From NCBI GenBank assembly GCA_027082175.1, contig JALWIX010000106.1, forward strand, positions 1-34,401: 34,401 nt of DNA. The letters are read 5' to 3'. This document shows positions 1 to 7,825 of this stretch, one piece after another (position 1 is the first letter of the stretch; each line of letters begins with the position of its first letter). The position numbers were made by a program, and so were the translations under genes. Below the pieces are notes generated by a model. It was not told the DNA's origin, did not search any database, and worked only from the letters and a program-made list of their open reading frames with translations. Source of the stretch: Campylobacterales bacterium (GTDB lineage: Bacteria > Campylobacterota > Campylobacteria > Campylobacterales > Nitratiruptoraceae).

Positions 1-991
1 AGCAAGAAAAAATTGCTATATATCCTTGGTCTTCTACAATTTTTAAAGCATTGACCATTAAATCTTTAAAGCCTCTTAAAGCTCCCTTTTTTTGATTTTT
101 ATTTTTAGCAAAAGAGGGAGGATCAATGATAATCATATCATACTTCTTTACACCTGCTCTCAAAACTCTTAAATAATCAAAAACATTTTCGCATACAAAC
201 TTACCCTCTACACTATTTAATTTAAAATTACTTTTCGCTTTTTCAATCGCCTCTTTTGAAATATCCACAAGCTCCACATCGGCATTAGCTTTTTTAGCCG
301 CATAAAGCCCAAATCCGCCTATATTGCAAAAGAGATCCAAAACTTTGGATTTTTGTTTGATATACCTGCCAACTATCTCTCTGTTTCTTCTTTGATCAAG
401 ATAAAATCCCGTCTTTTGTCCACCAATAATATCTACGCTAAACTTTATGCCATTTTCTTCAAAAACGATATTATTAGGAACTTCCCCAACTATTTTTGGC
501 TCAAAAACTTCTACCCCTTCCTTTTGCAAACTGTATCTATCTGCGTCAATCACTACGCCTTTAGGTCTTAAAACTTCTACTAAAGTTTCTAAAATAGTAT
601 CTTTATATCTTATCATTCCTGCCGTATTTATCTGCAATGATAGATATTCGTCGTACATATCGACTATAAGTCCAGGAAGCATATCGGCTTCAGAGTGAAT
701 CACTCTAAAAGCGTTTGAGTCTATATCGACTCTCTGATTTAAAGCCTCCTTAACTCGCTTTATAAAAAAATCTTTATCTATATTTTTAATCTTAAAATCC
801 AACACCCTGATAGAGATTACGCTGTTTAGATTTATATAACCGACTCCTAGCTGATTTTCTTCTTCATCGACTATCTTTACCAACTCTCCCGCTTCATATT
901 TTTGATGAACGACTATATCGCTTCTATATACCCAAGGAAAAAACTCTCTCAAAGTTTTTGCCGCTTTTTTATTTATAATAACCTTTTTCAT
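1..991 (-). CDS. Class I SAM-dependent rRNA methyltransferase, RlmI-like (3' end cut by window)
   Basis: This open reading frame runs off the left edge of the window, so it is absent from the ORF track. I translated about 330 residues from the ATG at 991. The N-terminus resembles the PUA domain of RlmI/RlmK-type 23S rRNA cytosine-C5 methyltransferases (FFPWVYRSDI, then GELVKIVDEE). The catalytic Rossmann domain shows QKTGFYLDQR, motif I DLFCNIGGFGL, motif IV IIDPPSFAK, and a terminal FSC that fits the catalytic cysteine of this family. By family knowledge it would methylate a cytosine in 23S rRNA in the cytoplasm; the exact position is inferred only. Its ATG overlaps the folP TGA (ATGA), which implies translational coupling. 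RlmI proteins are about 395 residues long, so roughly 65 are missing. Confidence 0.85.
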   Translation of the reverse strand, partial: MKKVIINKKAAKTLREFFPWVYRSDIVVHQKYEAGELVKIVDEEENQLGVGYINLNSVISIRVLDFKIKNIDKDFFIKRVKEALNQRVDIDSNAFRVIHSEADMLPGLIVDMYDEYLSLQINTAGMIRYKDTILETLVEVLRPKGVVIDADRYSLQKEGVEVFEPKIVGEVPNNIVFEENGIKFSVDIIGGQKTGFYLDQRRNREIVGRYIKQKSKVLDLFCNIGGFGLYAAKKANADVELVDISKEAIEKAKSNFKLNSVEGKFVCENVFDYLRVLRAGVKKYDMIIIDPPSFAKNKNQKKGALRGFKDLMVNALKIVEDQGYIAIFSC

Positions 992-2127
992 CTCATCCTT
1001 TCATATACGGCAAAAGCTTGTCTATGCTCTTTAACGTCATGACATCTTACTATAGACGCTCCCTCTTCATAAGCCTTTATATGTATCGCTAAAGTTCCAG
1101 GGAGTCTCTCCTCTACCGGAGTTGGAATTATCTTATCTATCATCGATTTCCTGCTTGCTCCTACCAAAATCTCGCATCCAAATTTTTTAAAATCGCTTAA
1201 GCATTTTAAAAGTTCTAAATTATGCTCAACGCTTTTTCCAAAACCTATACCAGGGTCTAAAACTATATTTTCTCTTGTTATGCCAAACCTTTCTGCTTTT
1301 TCTATCCTTTTTTTAAAAAACTCCGCCACCTCCACCGTCACATCTTCATATCTCGGATCAATCTGCATCGTTTTAGGTTCGCCTTTTTTATGCATTATAA
1401 CAACTTTTGCGCCATAATTCGCAACCACTTTTGCCATCTCGTCATTTTCAAGTCCCGTAATATCGTTTGCGATAGAAAATCCTCTATCCAAAGCATATTC
1501 CACTACTTTTGGTCTGTAACTATCGATACTAAAATCAACTTGCTCAAAAAGCCTAGCTTTATAGATAAAATCGATAATCCCTTTTACTCTCTCAAACTCT
1601 ATATCTTCATCCACCTCATCACTTCCAGGTCTTGTAGATACTCCTCCTATATCTATAATATCTGCCCCATCCTCTATCATCTTTTCTATAGCTTCTAAAG
1701 CGCGCTCTCCTTTAAACCTGCTTCCGGGATAAAAACTCTCTTCATTTGCGTTTATTACGCCCATTATCTTTAGCTTAAAATCACTCTTCTTGATATATTT
1801 TTTTAACTCTTTTGCCAACTCTTTCAATCCATACGGCTGCGCTAGCTCTTTTCTTGATAAAATCTCTATATGTTTTTTAGTTCCTATTAGTAAAGCGTCG
1901 CACTTTTTGAAATTGCAAGTTATAACACCGTTAGGCAATGCAAGATCAGCCCCCACAGAAAGAGCGTCCTGTTTTAAAATATTTGCCGCTCCTATATGAA
2001 GTTCTTTTATATAAAAAAGATAGACTTCAGACTTTTTAGACATTATTTTAATCCCTGGCTTATCAACATTTAACTCTTTCATTATTTTTACGACGTCGCT
2101 ATTTGAAGAGATTCTCTTAATCTGCAT
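988..2127 (-). CDS. folP: Dihydropteroate synthase
   Basis: FolP condenses p-aminobenzoate with dihydropterin pyrophosphate in folate synthesis. The catalytic TIM barrel begins near residue 120. Motifs include MGVINANEESFYPGSRF (pterin loop; the usual form is GVLNVTPDSF), DIIDIGGVSTRPGS, SIDSYRP, ANDITG, VVIMHKKGEP, LDPGIGFGK and VGASRKSMI. The roughly 115-residue N-terminal extension makes the protein 379 residues, against about 280 in E. coli. A similar extension is typical of Campylobacter and Helicobacter FolP. The gene follows holB on the minus strand, separated by an inverted-repeat island, and is coupled to the downstream methyltransferase by ATGA. The link to hobA-holB-lysC-rppH is the classic epsilonproteobacterial order. 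Confidence 0.95.
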   Translation of the reverse strand: MQIKRISSNSDVVKIMKELNVDKPGIKIMSKKSEVYLFYIKELHIGAANILKQDALSVGADLALPNGVITCNFKKCDALLIGTKKHIEILSRKELAQPYGLKELAKELKKYIKKSDFKLKIMGVINANEESFYPGSRFKGERALEAIEKMIEDGADIIDIGGVSTRPGSDEVDEDIEFERVKGIIDFIYKARLFEQVDFSIDSYRPKVVEYALDRGFSIANDITGLENDEMAKVVANYGAKVVIMHKKGEPKTMQIDPRYEDVTVEVAEFFKKRIEKAERFGITRENIVLDPGIGFGKSVEHNLELLKCLSDFKKFGCEILVGASRKSMIDKIIPTPVEERLPGTLAIHIKAYEEGASIVRCHDVKEHRQAFAVYERMR

Positions 2128-2159
2128 TTTATTCCTTGATATTTGGTATTAATATAATT

Positions 2160-2262
2160 AAGACCTCCGAAAAATAAAAGGTGTGGGTAATGGGAAAATG
2201 GTACTCACACCCACACTCACACTCTCACACTATTAACTAAAATAAGTAATTTTTAATAATAC
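2160..2262. repeat. Type A intergenic inverted-repeat island, copy 1 (degenerate)
   Basis: Fills most of the holB-folP gap. The left tip AAGACCTCCGAAAAAT and right end AGTAATTTTTAATAATAC are decayed versions of the tips of copies 2 to 4. The core is an arm with GTGTGGGTAATGGG facing an arm of CACACCCACACTCACACTC, forming an imperfect hairpin built from 6-bp GTGTGA/GTGTGG-like units. No ORF is seen inside. Confidence 0.7.
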
Positions 2263-2283
2263 TAAATTTTTAAAAGAACGTAA

Positions 2284-2892
2284 CTATCTTCTTTTTGCTT
2301 CTAAAATTATTAAAAATAGTGTTGTTAATACATTTTGTATATTTGAGTTTAACTCTAAAAGCCTTATAGCTTTTGCAAATTGGTCTAGTTCTTCCTCTTT
2401 GAGTTTAAGATTACTTTCAAAAGAGCTTTTCAAAAGCGCCTTAATAACCTCTTTGGCCTCATCTCTTTGCATTTTTTTGCTCTCTTGTAAAAAAGAGTAA
2501 ACATACTTTAGATCAATATCCTTTACGTCTATATCAAAAAGCTCTTTTTTCTCTTTTTTTAAAGAGACTATCGGAAGTCTCGATCTAATAGTAGGCAATA
2601 AAGAAGATTTGGCTTTCGTAATAACAACAAACACTACTTTAGAAGGAGGCTCTTCAAGTATTTTAAGAAGGGTGTTTTGAGAGTAGATATTGTACTTTTG
2701 AGCCGCCAAGACTATATATTTTTCTTTTTCAGCGGCTATATATGCCTCTTTGATCGCATCTTTGGCATCTTCAACTTTAAACTCGTCCCTTTGAAATATA
2801 TGGAGATAACCGGGTTTTATACGCTCTTTAAAAAATTCGAGAGATTTTTCAAAATTGTCGGTGACAACAATCTGGCTTTTTAGCTCAATCAT
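2284..2892 (-). CDS. holB: DNA polymerase III delta prime subunit (short epsilonproteobacterial form)
   Basis: HolB is the clamp-loader delta prime subunit. The protein is only 202 residues; E. coli HolB is about 330. It shows the family block NTLLKILEEPPSKVVFVVIT followed by LLPTIRSRLPIVSL, where SRLPIV corresponds to the sensor-1 SRC region. No Walker A motif is present in the N-terminal part, as expected for a non-hydrolysing delta prime. The C-terminal collar domain appears truncated or diverged. Its ATG overlaps the hobA TGA (ATGA), so a replication-initiation factor and a clamp-loader subunit are made from coupled cistrons. This adjacency is typical of Campylobacterota. Confidence 0.88.
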   Translation of the reverse strand: MIELKSQIVVTDNFEKSLEFFKERIKPGYLHIFQRDEFKVEDAKDAIKEAYIAAEKEKYIVLAAQKYNIYSQNTLLKILEEPPSKVVFVVITKAKSSLLPTIRSRLPIVSLKKEKKELFDIDVKDIDLKYVYSFLQESKKMQRDEAKEVIKALLKSSFESNLKLKEEELDQFAKAIRLLELNSNIQNVLTTLFLIILEAKRR

Positions 2893-3434
2893 ATTTTAAG
2901 GTCAATCTCTCCAAATATAGTGGCGTCTAAGCTTTTATCGAATAGTCTAAATAGTTGAAAAAGCTTTAAATCCAAAGTGTCGTCATAAGATTTTAGATAA
3001 AAGTTGTTTTGCATCTCTTCATCCATAATCCATAAAAAGCTGTCGTCTTTTCTTTTAGCTATCATTGATCTAGGCGTGTCTCCCTTTCCTATATACCAAA
3101 AAAAGTACTCCTCCTTAAAAGATAGATTTATCATATCGTATAATAACTCTATATCTTCCTCTTTTTTTATATTGTCTATATAGGGAATCATATCTTTCAA
3201 GATATAAGTAGGAACAAAGGGTCTGTTTTTGTTAGGTTTGTTAATATTATATAAAATATATTCGGCAAACCACTCTCTCTCTTTATCCGTAATCAAAATA
3301 ACACTATAACCGGAAACTATCTTTTCAAGAGCCGAAGAGGCAAGAGGCACCCAATCATACCTTCTCTCCTCCATCCAGCTCATCATAGTCTCATCATATC
3401 TAATAGCGTTAAGAGTCCATTTATCGAATTCCAT
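2889..3434 (-). CDS. hobA: DnaA-binding replication initiation factor HobA
   Basis: HobA (HP1230 in H. pylori) is a SIS-fold tetramer related to DiaA. It binds DnaA domains I-II and promotes orderly DnaA assembly at oriC. The 181-residue length matches the family. The N-terminus carries the recognisable signature WTLNAIRYDETMMSWMEERR, followed by ITDKEREWFAEYIL, NINKPNKNRPFVP and an acidic C-terminal half. HobA is essentially restricted to Campylobacterota, so this gene is the strongest single taxonomic marker in the window. It lies between lysC and holB, its usual place, with an inverted-repeat island upstream and an ATGA overlap with holB downstream. Confidence 0.92.
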   Translation of the reverse strand: MEFDKWTLNAIRYDETMMSWMEERRYDWVPLASSALEKIVSGYSVILITDKEREWFAEYILYNINKPNKNRPFVPTYILKDMIPYIDNIKKEEDIELLYDMINLSFKEEYFFWYIGKGDTPRSMIAKRKDDSFLWIMDEEMQNNFYLKSYDDTLDLKLFQLFRLFDKSLDATIFGEIDLKI

Positions 3435-3470
3435 CTATTCCTCTATTTAAAAAATCATAACTAATAACGG

Positions 3471-3521
3471 GCAGGTGAGTGATAAGCAAAAATAATAAAC
3501 TATTCACTACTCACTCACTGC
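3471..3521. repeat. Type B intergenic hairpin built on a TGAG/CTCA tetramer
   Basis: GCAGGTGAGTGATA faces TATTCACTACTCACTCACTGC across a short AT-rich loop, between lysC and hobA (both minus). It is an imperfect inverted repeat that could act as a weak terminator or processing hairpin. It resembles the type A islands in style (short tandem units, inverted) but lacks the GAGACC tips. Confidence 0.5.
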
Positions 3522-3527
3522 TACAAA

Positions 3528-4733
3528 TTATTTGTACAGCTCATACGCATCATGCAAAGCTCTAACAGCTAGTTCGCTATATTTTTCATCTATTATCATT
3601 GAAACCTTTATTTCACTTGTGCTAATCATCTCTATGTTAATGTTCTCTTTAGCCAACGTCTCAAACGCTTTGCTTGCAACGCCGCTATGAGATTTCATAC
3701 CCACGCCCACTATGGATACTTTTGCTATGCGAGGATCATAATCGATAGATTCATACTCCTCTTTAAATCTTTCCATAATCTTTTTTACTCTATCAAGCTC
3801 ATTTTCAGGCACCGTAAAATCTAAATTTGTTTTTCCGTCTTGTCCAATGGTTTGGACTATCATATCCACATTGATATTCTCTTCCGCAAGCGCTTTGAAA
3901 ATCTCGGCTGCGATTCCAGGTCTATCCACAACTCCTCTTAAACTAACGCGTGCTTGATTTTTATCCAACGCTATTCCGCTTACCAATGGCTTTTCCATGA
4001 TATCTTCTTCCTTTGTTATGATTGTTCCAGGATTATCGTTAAAACTACTTTTAGCCTCAATAATCACTCCTAATTTTTTCGCAAGTTCAACGCTTCTATT
4101 TTGCAAAACTTTAGCTCCCAAACTTGCTAACTCCAACATCTCGTCATAACTAATTTTATTAAGTTTTTTGGCTTTTGGCTCTATTCTAGGGTCTGTAGTG
4201 TAAATACCGTCCACGTCAGAATAAATCTCGCACTTATCGGCATTCAACGCTCCGGCAAGCGCTACTGCGGTTAAGTCGCTTCCTCCTCTGCCTAGAGTGG
4301 TAACTTTTCCGTCTTTACTGATGCCTTGAAATCCCGCCACCACTACAATTTTGCCTTTTTGTAGTTCACTTTTTATCGGCTTTGGATCTATTTTTTCTAT
4401 CCTTGCGGTAGTGTGTGAACTATCGGTAACAATTCCAGCCTGTCGCCCAGTCATAGCTACAGTAGGATAACCCATCTCATTCAAAGCAATCGAAAGCAAA
4501 GCCGCGGTAACCCTTTCGCCGGAACTTAGCAAAAGGTCCATATCTTCGCGACTTGGAGTTTTACTAAAATGTTTTGCATACTCTATAAGTTTATTCGTTT
4601 CGCCGCTCATTGCAGAAACCACAACAACTACATCGTTGCCCTCTTCTTTGGTTTTAGCGACCCTCTTGGCTACATTTTCTATTCTTTCAAGATTTCCCAC
4701 ACTTGTTCCGCCATATTTTTGAACAATTAGCAT
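3528..4733 (-). CDS. lysC: Aspartate kinase
   Basis: LysC phosphorylates aspartate, the first step toward lysine/diaminopimelate, threonine and methionine. The 401-residue protein has an N-terminal amino-acid-kinase domain ([67 protein letters not shown]). A C-terminal tandem ACT domain follows ([16 protein letters not shown]..., [19 protein letters not shown]). This is the usual length for a monofunctional, feedback-regulated enzyme. It sits in the conserved rppH-lysC-hobA-holB-folP run, with inverted-repeat islands on both sides. The start is ATG at 4733. Confidence 0.96.
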   Translation of the reverse strand: MLIVQKYGGTSVGNLERIENVAKRVAKTKEEGNDVVVVVSAMSGETNKLIEYAKHFSKTPSREDMDLLLSSGERVTAALLSIALNEMGYPTVAMTGRQAGIVTDSSHTTARIEKIDPKPIKSELQKGKIVVVAGFQGISKDGKVTTLGRGGSDLTAVALAGALNADKCEIYSDVDGIYTTDPRIEPKAKKLNKISYDEMLELASLGAKVLQNRSVELAKKLGVIIEAKSSFNDNPGTIITKEEDIMEKPLVSGIALDKNQARVSLRGVVDRPGIAAEIFKALAEENINVDMIVQTIGQDGKTNLDFTVPENELDRVKKIMERFKEEYESIDYDPRIAKVSIVGVGMKSHSGVASKAFETLAKENINIEMISTSEIKVSMIIDEKYSELAVRALHDAYELYK

Positions 4734-4748
4734 CTAAATCCTTTGTTG

Positions 4749-4823
4749 ATTTCAAGTTTTGAAGTTTCAAGTTTCAAGTTTTAAAACCCCCAACTTCAAA
4801 CCTAAAACTTCAAACTTTCAAAT
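4749..4823. repeat. Type C intergenic hairpin built on GTTTCAA-like units
   Basis: The left arm ATTTCAAGTTTTGAAGTTTC repeats GTTTCAA-like heptamers. The right arm, CAACTTCAAACC onward to CTTTCAAAT, is its approximate reverse complement, giving an imperfect hairpin of about 33 bp per arm. It fills the rppH-lysC gap, and its right end carries the rppH TGA stop (4818-4820). Confidence 0.6.
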
Positions 4824-5285
4824 ATACCCCTCTTTTTTAAAATATTCTATAACCTTTTTGTAAATAGGTCTTTTAAAATATGTTATATATTTGAAAAGTT
4901 CCTTATAAGGCACAAACTTATACTCTCTAAACTCAGGTTCTTTGGTTTTAAGGTCTATTTTAGCAGACGGTTTTAGCCTTACAAGAAAATATTTCTGCTT
5001 TTGGCCGTCATATGGATACATCTTTTTGGCTATAACTTTAGGAAAATCGTAACTGACCCAAGTCGGATATTCGGCTATAATCTCAACTTCGTCAGTTCCT
5101 ATCTCCTCTTTTAGTTCTCTTAATAGAGCGCTTTTTGGACTCTCTCCCTCATCAATCCCCCCTTGCGGAAACTGCCAAGCGTTATCCACATCGTTTCTAA
5201 GAGCGATAAGAAACTCTACCTTTTGCGGATATTTGTGTGATACTATAATAGCCGCGACGTTTGGTCTATATCTTTTTTCGTTCAT
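4818..5285 (-). CDS. rppH: RNA pyrophosphohydrolase (Nudix)
   Basis: RppH removes pyrophosphate from 5'-triphosphorylated mRNA and so triggers decay. In Campylobacter and Helicobacter it is often annotated NudH/NudA, with dinucleoside polyphosphate hydrolase activity. The 155-residue protein opens with [11 protein letters not shown]. It has [14 protein letters not shown] and a complete Nudix box [20 protein letters not shown] followed by IG. The later element [20 protein letters not shown] is also family-typical, as is KQKYFLVRL. It is the first gene of the minus-strand run toward folP and is divergent from hemW. Its stop codon lies in the edge of a GTTTCAA-type hairpin. Confidence 0.93.
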   Translation of the reverse strand: MNEKRYRPNVAAIIVSHKYPQKVEFLIALRNDVDNAWQFPQGGIDEGESPKSALLRELKEEIGTDEVEIIAEYPTWVSYDFPKVIAKKMYPYDGQKQKYFLVRLKPSAKIDLKTKEPEFREYKFVPYKELFKYITYFKRPIYKKVIEYFKKEGYI

Positions 5286-5364
5286 TATCTTTTATGGAAC
5301 CTTTTTATAAAATTGTGTCATTTAAAAGTTTCGATATATTAGCTTATAACTATTTAAAATCTAA

Positions 5365-5397
5365 TTAGAATAGGTTTATAGTTAAACCATATTCTAA
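5365..5397. promoter_or_regulatory. 33-bp near-perfect palindrome between divergent rppH and hemW
   Basis: TTAGAATAGGTTTA, a TAGT loop, then TAAACCATATTCTAA: 14 of 14 left-arm bases pair, with one extra base in the right arm. It lies centrally in the 151-bp divergent gap, so it could be an operator, a transcribed 5' hairpin of hemW, or a small dispersed element. There is no proper U-tract on the plus strand. Confidence 0.55.
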
Positions 5398-5436
5398 AAA
5401 GATATTTTTTTTATCTATATTTAATAAAGGATCAAC

Positions 5437-6486
5437 TTGCTCTTATATGTTCACATACCCTTTTGTGATAGCAAATGTTTTTATTGTAGTTTTGGCTCTT
5501 ACGTAGAAAAACATCATCTAAAAGCCGCATATATCGATTCTCTTTTAAAACAACTCGATTTTGAATTAAAAAGATTCGAAGCAAAAAAAAATATAGAGTC
5601 TGTTTTTATAGGAGGAGGAACTCCATCAACTTTAGAAGCTTCGTATTATGAAAAATTTTTTAAAAAAATAGAGCCCTATTTACAAGATGGAGCTGAGATA
5701 ACCGTTGAAGCCAATCCAAATAGCGCCAAACAAGAGTGGATTGCAAATATGAAAAATTTTGGGGTAAACAGGATAAGTTTCGGCGTTCAAAGTTTCGATA
5801 ACAAAAAATTGAAATTTTTAGGGAGAACTCATAACTCAAAACAGGCAATCAATGCTGTTGAAACTGCCTACAGATGCGGATTTGAAAATATCTCGATTGA
5901 TATCATCTACGAAACAGCTCTAGATACTGAAAAACTTTTAAAAAAAGATATAGACACCGCCTTTTTTCTCCCTATAAATCATATAAGCGCTTATGCGCTA
6001 ACTTTAGAGGAAAATACGCCGTTTTTTGAGAAAAAAGAGGTTAAAAAAGATGATGAACATCTAGGATATTTCATAGCGGATATGATAAAAGAAAAATTTG
6101 AACAATACGAAATTTCCAACTTCGGCGACTATAAATCTAAACATAACTTGGGATATTGGCAACATAAAGATTATATAGGCGTAGGTTGCTCGGCGGTCGG
6201 TTTTTTAAAAAATCGCAGGTTTTACGTTTGCGAAGATATCGAAGAGTATATAAAAGAGCCGCTGAAGATTTCAGTAGAGAATCTTAGTAAACAAGACCTT
6301 ATAATAGAAAAAATTTTTTTAGGTTTTAGAAGTATTGTTGGAGTAGATATCAAAATATTAGACGAAGATATGCTTAAAAGAGCGGAAATTTTAAAAAATG
6401 AAAACAAGATACAAGAAAAAAACAACAGACTATATAACAAAAACTTTTTTTTAGCCGACGAGTTAGCTCTTTTTTTGATAGGATAG
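5437..6486 (+). CDS. hemW: Radical SAM HemW-like protein (HemN family)
   Basis: The protein has the radical-SAM cluster motif PFCDSKCFYCSF (CxxxCxxC) at its N-terminus, then FIGGGTPSTL, EITVEANP, RISFGVQSFD and GRTHNSKQA. Together with the 349-residue length this marks HemW (heme chaperone) rather than true coproporphyrinogen dehydrogenase HemN, which is about 450 residues. The start is TTG at 5437, chosen because AAAGGA lies six bases upstream and MLLYVHIPFC is the normal HemW N-terminus. A palindrome lies in its 5' region and a type A repeat follows its stop at once. HemW beside rppH/lysC is conserved in Campylobacter. Confidence 0.88.
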   Translation: MLLYVHIPFCDSKCFYCSFGSYVEKHHLKAAYIDSLLKQLDFELKRFEAKKNIESVFIGGGTPSTLEASYYEKFFKKIEPYLQDGAEITVEANPNSAKQEWIANMKNFGVNRISFGVQSFDNKKLKFLGRTHNSKQAINAVETAYRCGFENISIDIIYETALDTEKLLKKDIDTAFFLPINHISAYALTLEENTPFFEKKEVKKDDEHLGYFIADMIKEKFEQYEISNFGDYKSKHNLGYWQHKDYIGVGCSAVGFLKNRRFYVCEDIEEYIKEPLKISVENLSKQDLIIEKIFLGFRSIVGVDIKILDEDMLKRAEILKNENKIQEKNNRLYNKNFFLADELALFLIG

Positions 6487-6616
6487 ATTTGAGACATCTG
6501 AAAAATTAATATTAAAAAGTGTGAGTGTGGGTGTCGGAGTGGATGATGGGAAAATATCACTTTTACTCGCACCCACACTATCAAGCAAAATATGTAATTT
6601 TTCAAAGTATTCAATT
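6487..6616. repeat. Type A intergenic inverted-repeat island, copy 2
   Basis: Begins directly after the hemW stop. Tips are ATTTGAGACATCTGAAAAAT and TAATTTTTCAAAGTATTCAA. The core is GTGTGAGTGTGGGTGTCGG facing CTCGCACCCACAC. The layout matches copies 1 and 3: 20-bp terminal inverted repeats, AATATTAAAAAGTGTG after the left tip, and an AGCAAAATATGTAATTTTT-like stretch before the right tip. Confidence 0.75.
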
Positions 6617-6662
6617 AAAAGTTGATTTGTTATTCTTTATACTTTTGTAATCTCTTTTTATG

Positions 6663-6668
6663 TAGAAT
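6663..6668 (+). promoter_or_regulatory. Candidate -10 element for the tatB-tatC-queA operon
   Basis: TAGAAT preceded by T-rich sequence, about 35 bases before the tatB ATG. Campylobacterota sigma-70 promoters typically lack a strong -35 box, and none is seen. The call is weak. Confidence 0.3.
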
Positions 6669-6702
6669 TTAACTCCAATTATCCTATATAAAGGTTTAAA
6701 AT

Positions 6703-7086
6703 ATGTTTGGTATGGGATTTACTGAATTATTAATGATTGCCATAGTCGCAATCATATTTTTAGGACCCGAAAAATTACCTAAATTTTTAGTCGATGTTGC
6801 GAAGTTTTTCAAAAGCGTAAAAAGAGCGGTAAATGACGCTAAAAATTCCCTAGAAGAAGAGATAAAAATAAGCGAGCTTAAAGAAGAGGCTTTAGAATAT
6901 AAAAAGAAGATGGGAACTGTAAGTAAAGAGATAGAAAGTATTGCTCATTTAAGCGATTTTGAAGATGTTTTGGAAGAGTCTAAAGAGATTGAAGAAGCGC
7001 TTGAAAAAAAAGAAGCTAAAAAAGAAGTTGTAAAGTTTAAAAAAAGAAAACCTCAACTAGAAGATAAGGATAAAACGAATGTTTGA
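6703..7086 (+). CDS. tatB: Sec-independent (Tat) translocase protein TatB
   Basis: TatB recruits twin-arginine substrates to TatC in the inner membrane. The 127-residue protein has one N-terminal membrane segment with the TatB hallmark FTELLMIAIVAIIFLGPEKL. An amphipathic helix (FLVDVAKFFKSVKRAVNDA) and a long charged coiled region rich in E and K follow. Both the length and the GFTELL form favour TatB over TatA. Its last eight bases overlap tatC, which in turn overlaps queA, so the three genes are one translationally linked unit. No tatA is present here; it must lie elsewhere. Confidence 0.9.
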   Translation: MFGMGFTELLMIAIVAIIFLGPEKLPKFLVDVAKFFKSVKRAVNDAKNSLEEEIKISELKEEALEYKKKMGTVSKEIESIAHLSDFEDVLEESKEIEEALEKKEAKKEVVKFKKRKPQLEDKDKTNV

Positions 7087-7825
7087 AGAGTTAAAACCTC
7101 ATTTAGCGGAACTTAGGAAAAGACTTCTCATATCTATAGCCACCATTTTTATTATGTTTATAATCTGTTTTGGCTTTTGGGAGTATATATTAGATTGGAT
7201 GATTATGCCTTTAAAAGAGGCTTTGCCTTCCGGAAGCAACGTAATTTTTACGAAAGTTGGAGAGGCTTTCTTTACGGCTCTTAAAGTCTCATTTTTCGCA
7301 TCAATTATACTCTCTTTGCCTGTAATTTTTTGGCAATTATGGCTTTTTATAGCCCCCGGACTATATGAGCATGAAAAAAAGATGGTTCTTCCGTTCGTTC
7401 TATCGGCTACTATTATGTTCATATTGGGAGCTCTTTTTGCTTACTATGTCGTGTTTCCGTTCGGTTTTAGCTATCTTATAAATTTTGGAAGTCAACTCTT
7501 CACCGCCCTTCCTAGTATTGGGGAGTATGTGGGGTTTTTTACTAAACTGATGTTTGGTTTTGGTATTTCGTTCGAGCTTCCCGTTATAACATTTTTTCTA
7601 GCGATGCTCGGTCTTGTAACTGATGAGAGTTTGAAATCTTTTTTTAAATATGCGATCATTATCATCTTTGCTGTTGCCGCTCTTTTAACGCCGCCTGATG
7701 TTCTTTCTCAGCTTTTAATGGCTGGACCTCTGGTGATTCTTTACGGCGTTTCCATTTTAATAGCCAAAATGATAAATCCAGCCCAAAAAGAGCAGGAAGA
7801 CGAAAAAGAGAATGAAGACTCTTGA
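7079..7825 (+). CDS. tatC: Sec-independent (Tat) translocase protein TatC
   Basis: TatC is the core multispanning receptor of the Tat pathway. The 248 residues contain the N-terminal signature LKPHLAELRKRLLISI, where the family has HLxELRxR. Six hydrophobic segments follow, with FWQLWLFIAPGLYEHEKK (family FxQxWxFxxPGLyxxEkk) and FGISFELPVITFFLA, which holds the conserved membrane glutamate. The C-terminal tail is charged. It overlaps tatB by 8 bp and queA by 14 bp. The pentaheme cytochrome gene nearby encodes an ordinary Sec signal, so the Tat substrates are probably encoded elsewhere. Confidence 0.95.
   Translation: MFEELKPHLAELRKRLLISIATIFIMFIICFGFWEYILDWMIMPLKEALPSGSNVIFTKVGEAFFTALKVSFFASIILSLPVIFWQLWLFIAPGLYEHEKKMVLPFVLSATIMFILGALFAYYVVFPFGFSYLINFGSQLFTALPSIGEYVGFFTKLMFGFGISFELPVITFFLAMLGLVTDESLKSFFKYAIIIIFAVAALLTPPDVLSQLLMAGPLVILYGVSILIAKMINPAQKEQEDEKENEDS

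Noticed and set aside
353-698. Plus-strand ORFs of 72 and 83 residues at the window start.
   Set aside because: They are antisense to the clear RlmI-like coding sequence on the minus strand and have no recognisable domain or ribosome-binding site.
6222-6614. A 130-residue minus-strand ORF spanning the hemW end and the type A repeat.
   Set aside because: Its codons come from repeat sequence (HPLRHPHSHF-like) and from antisense hemW; the composition is not protein-like.
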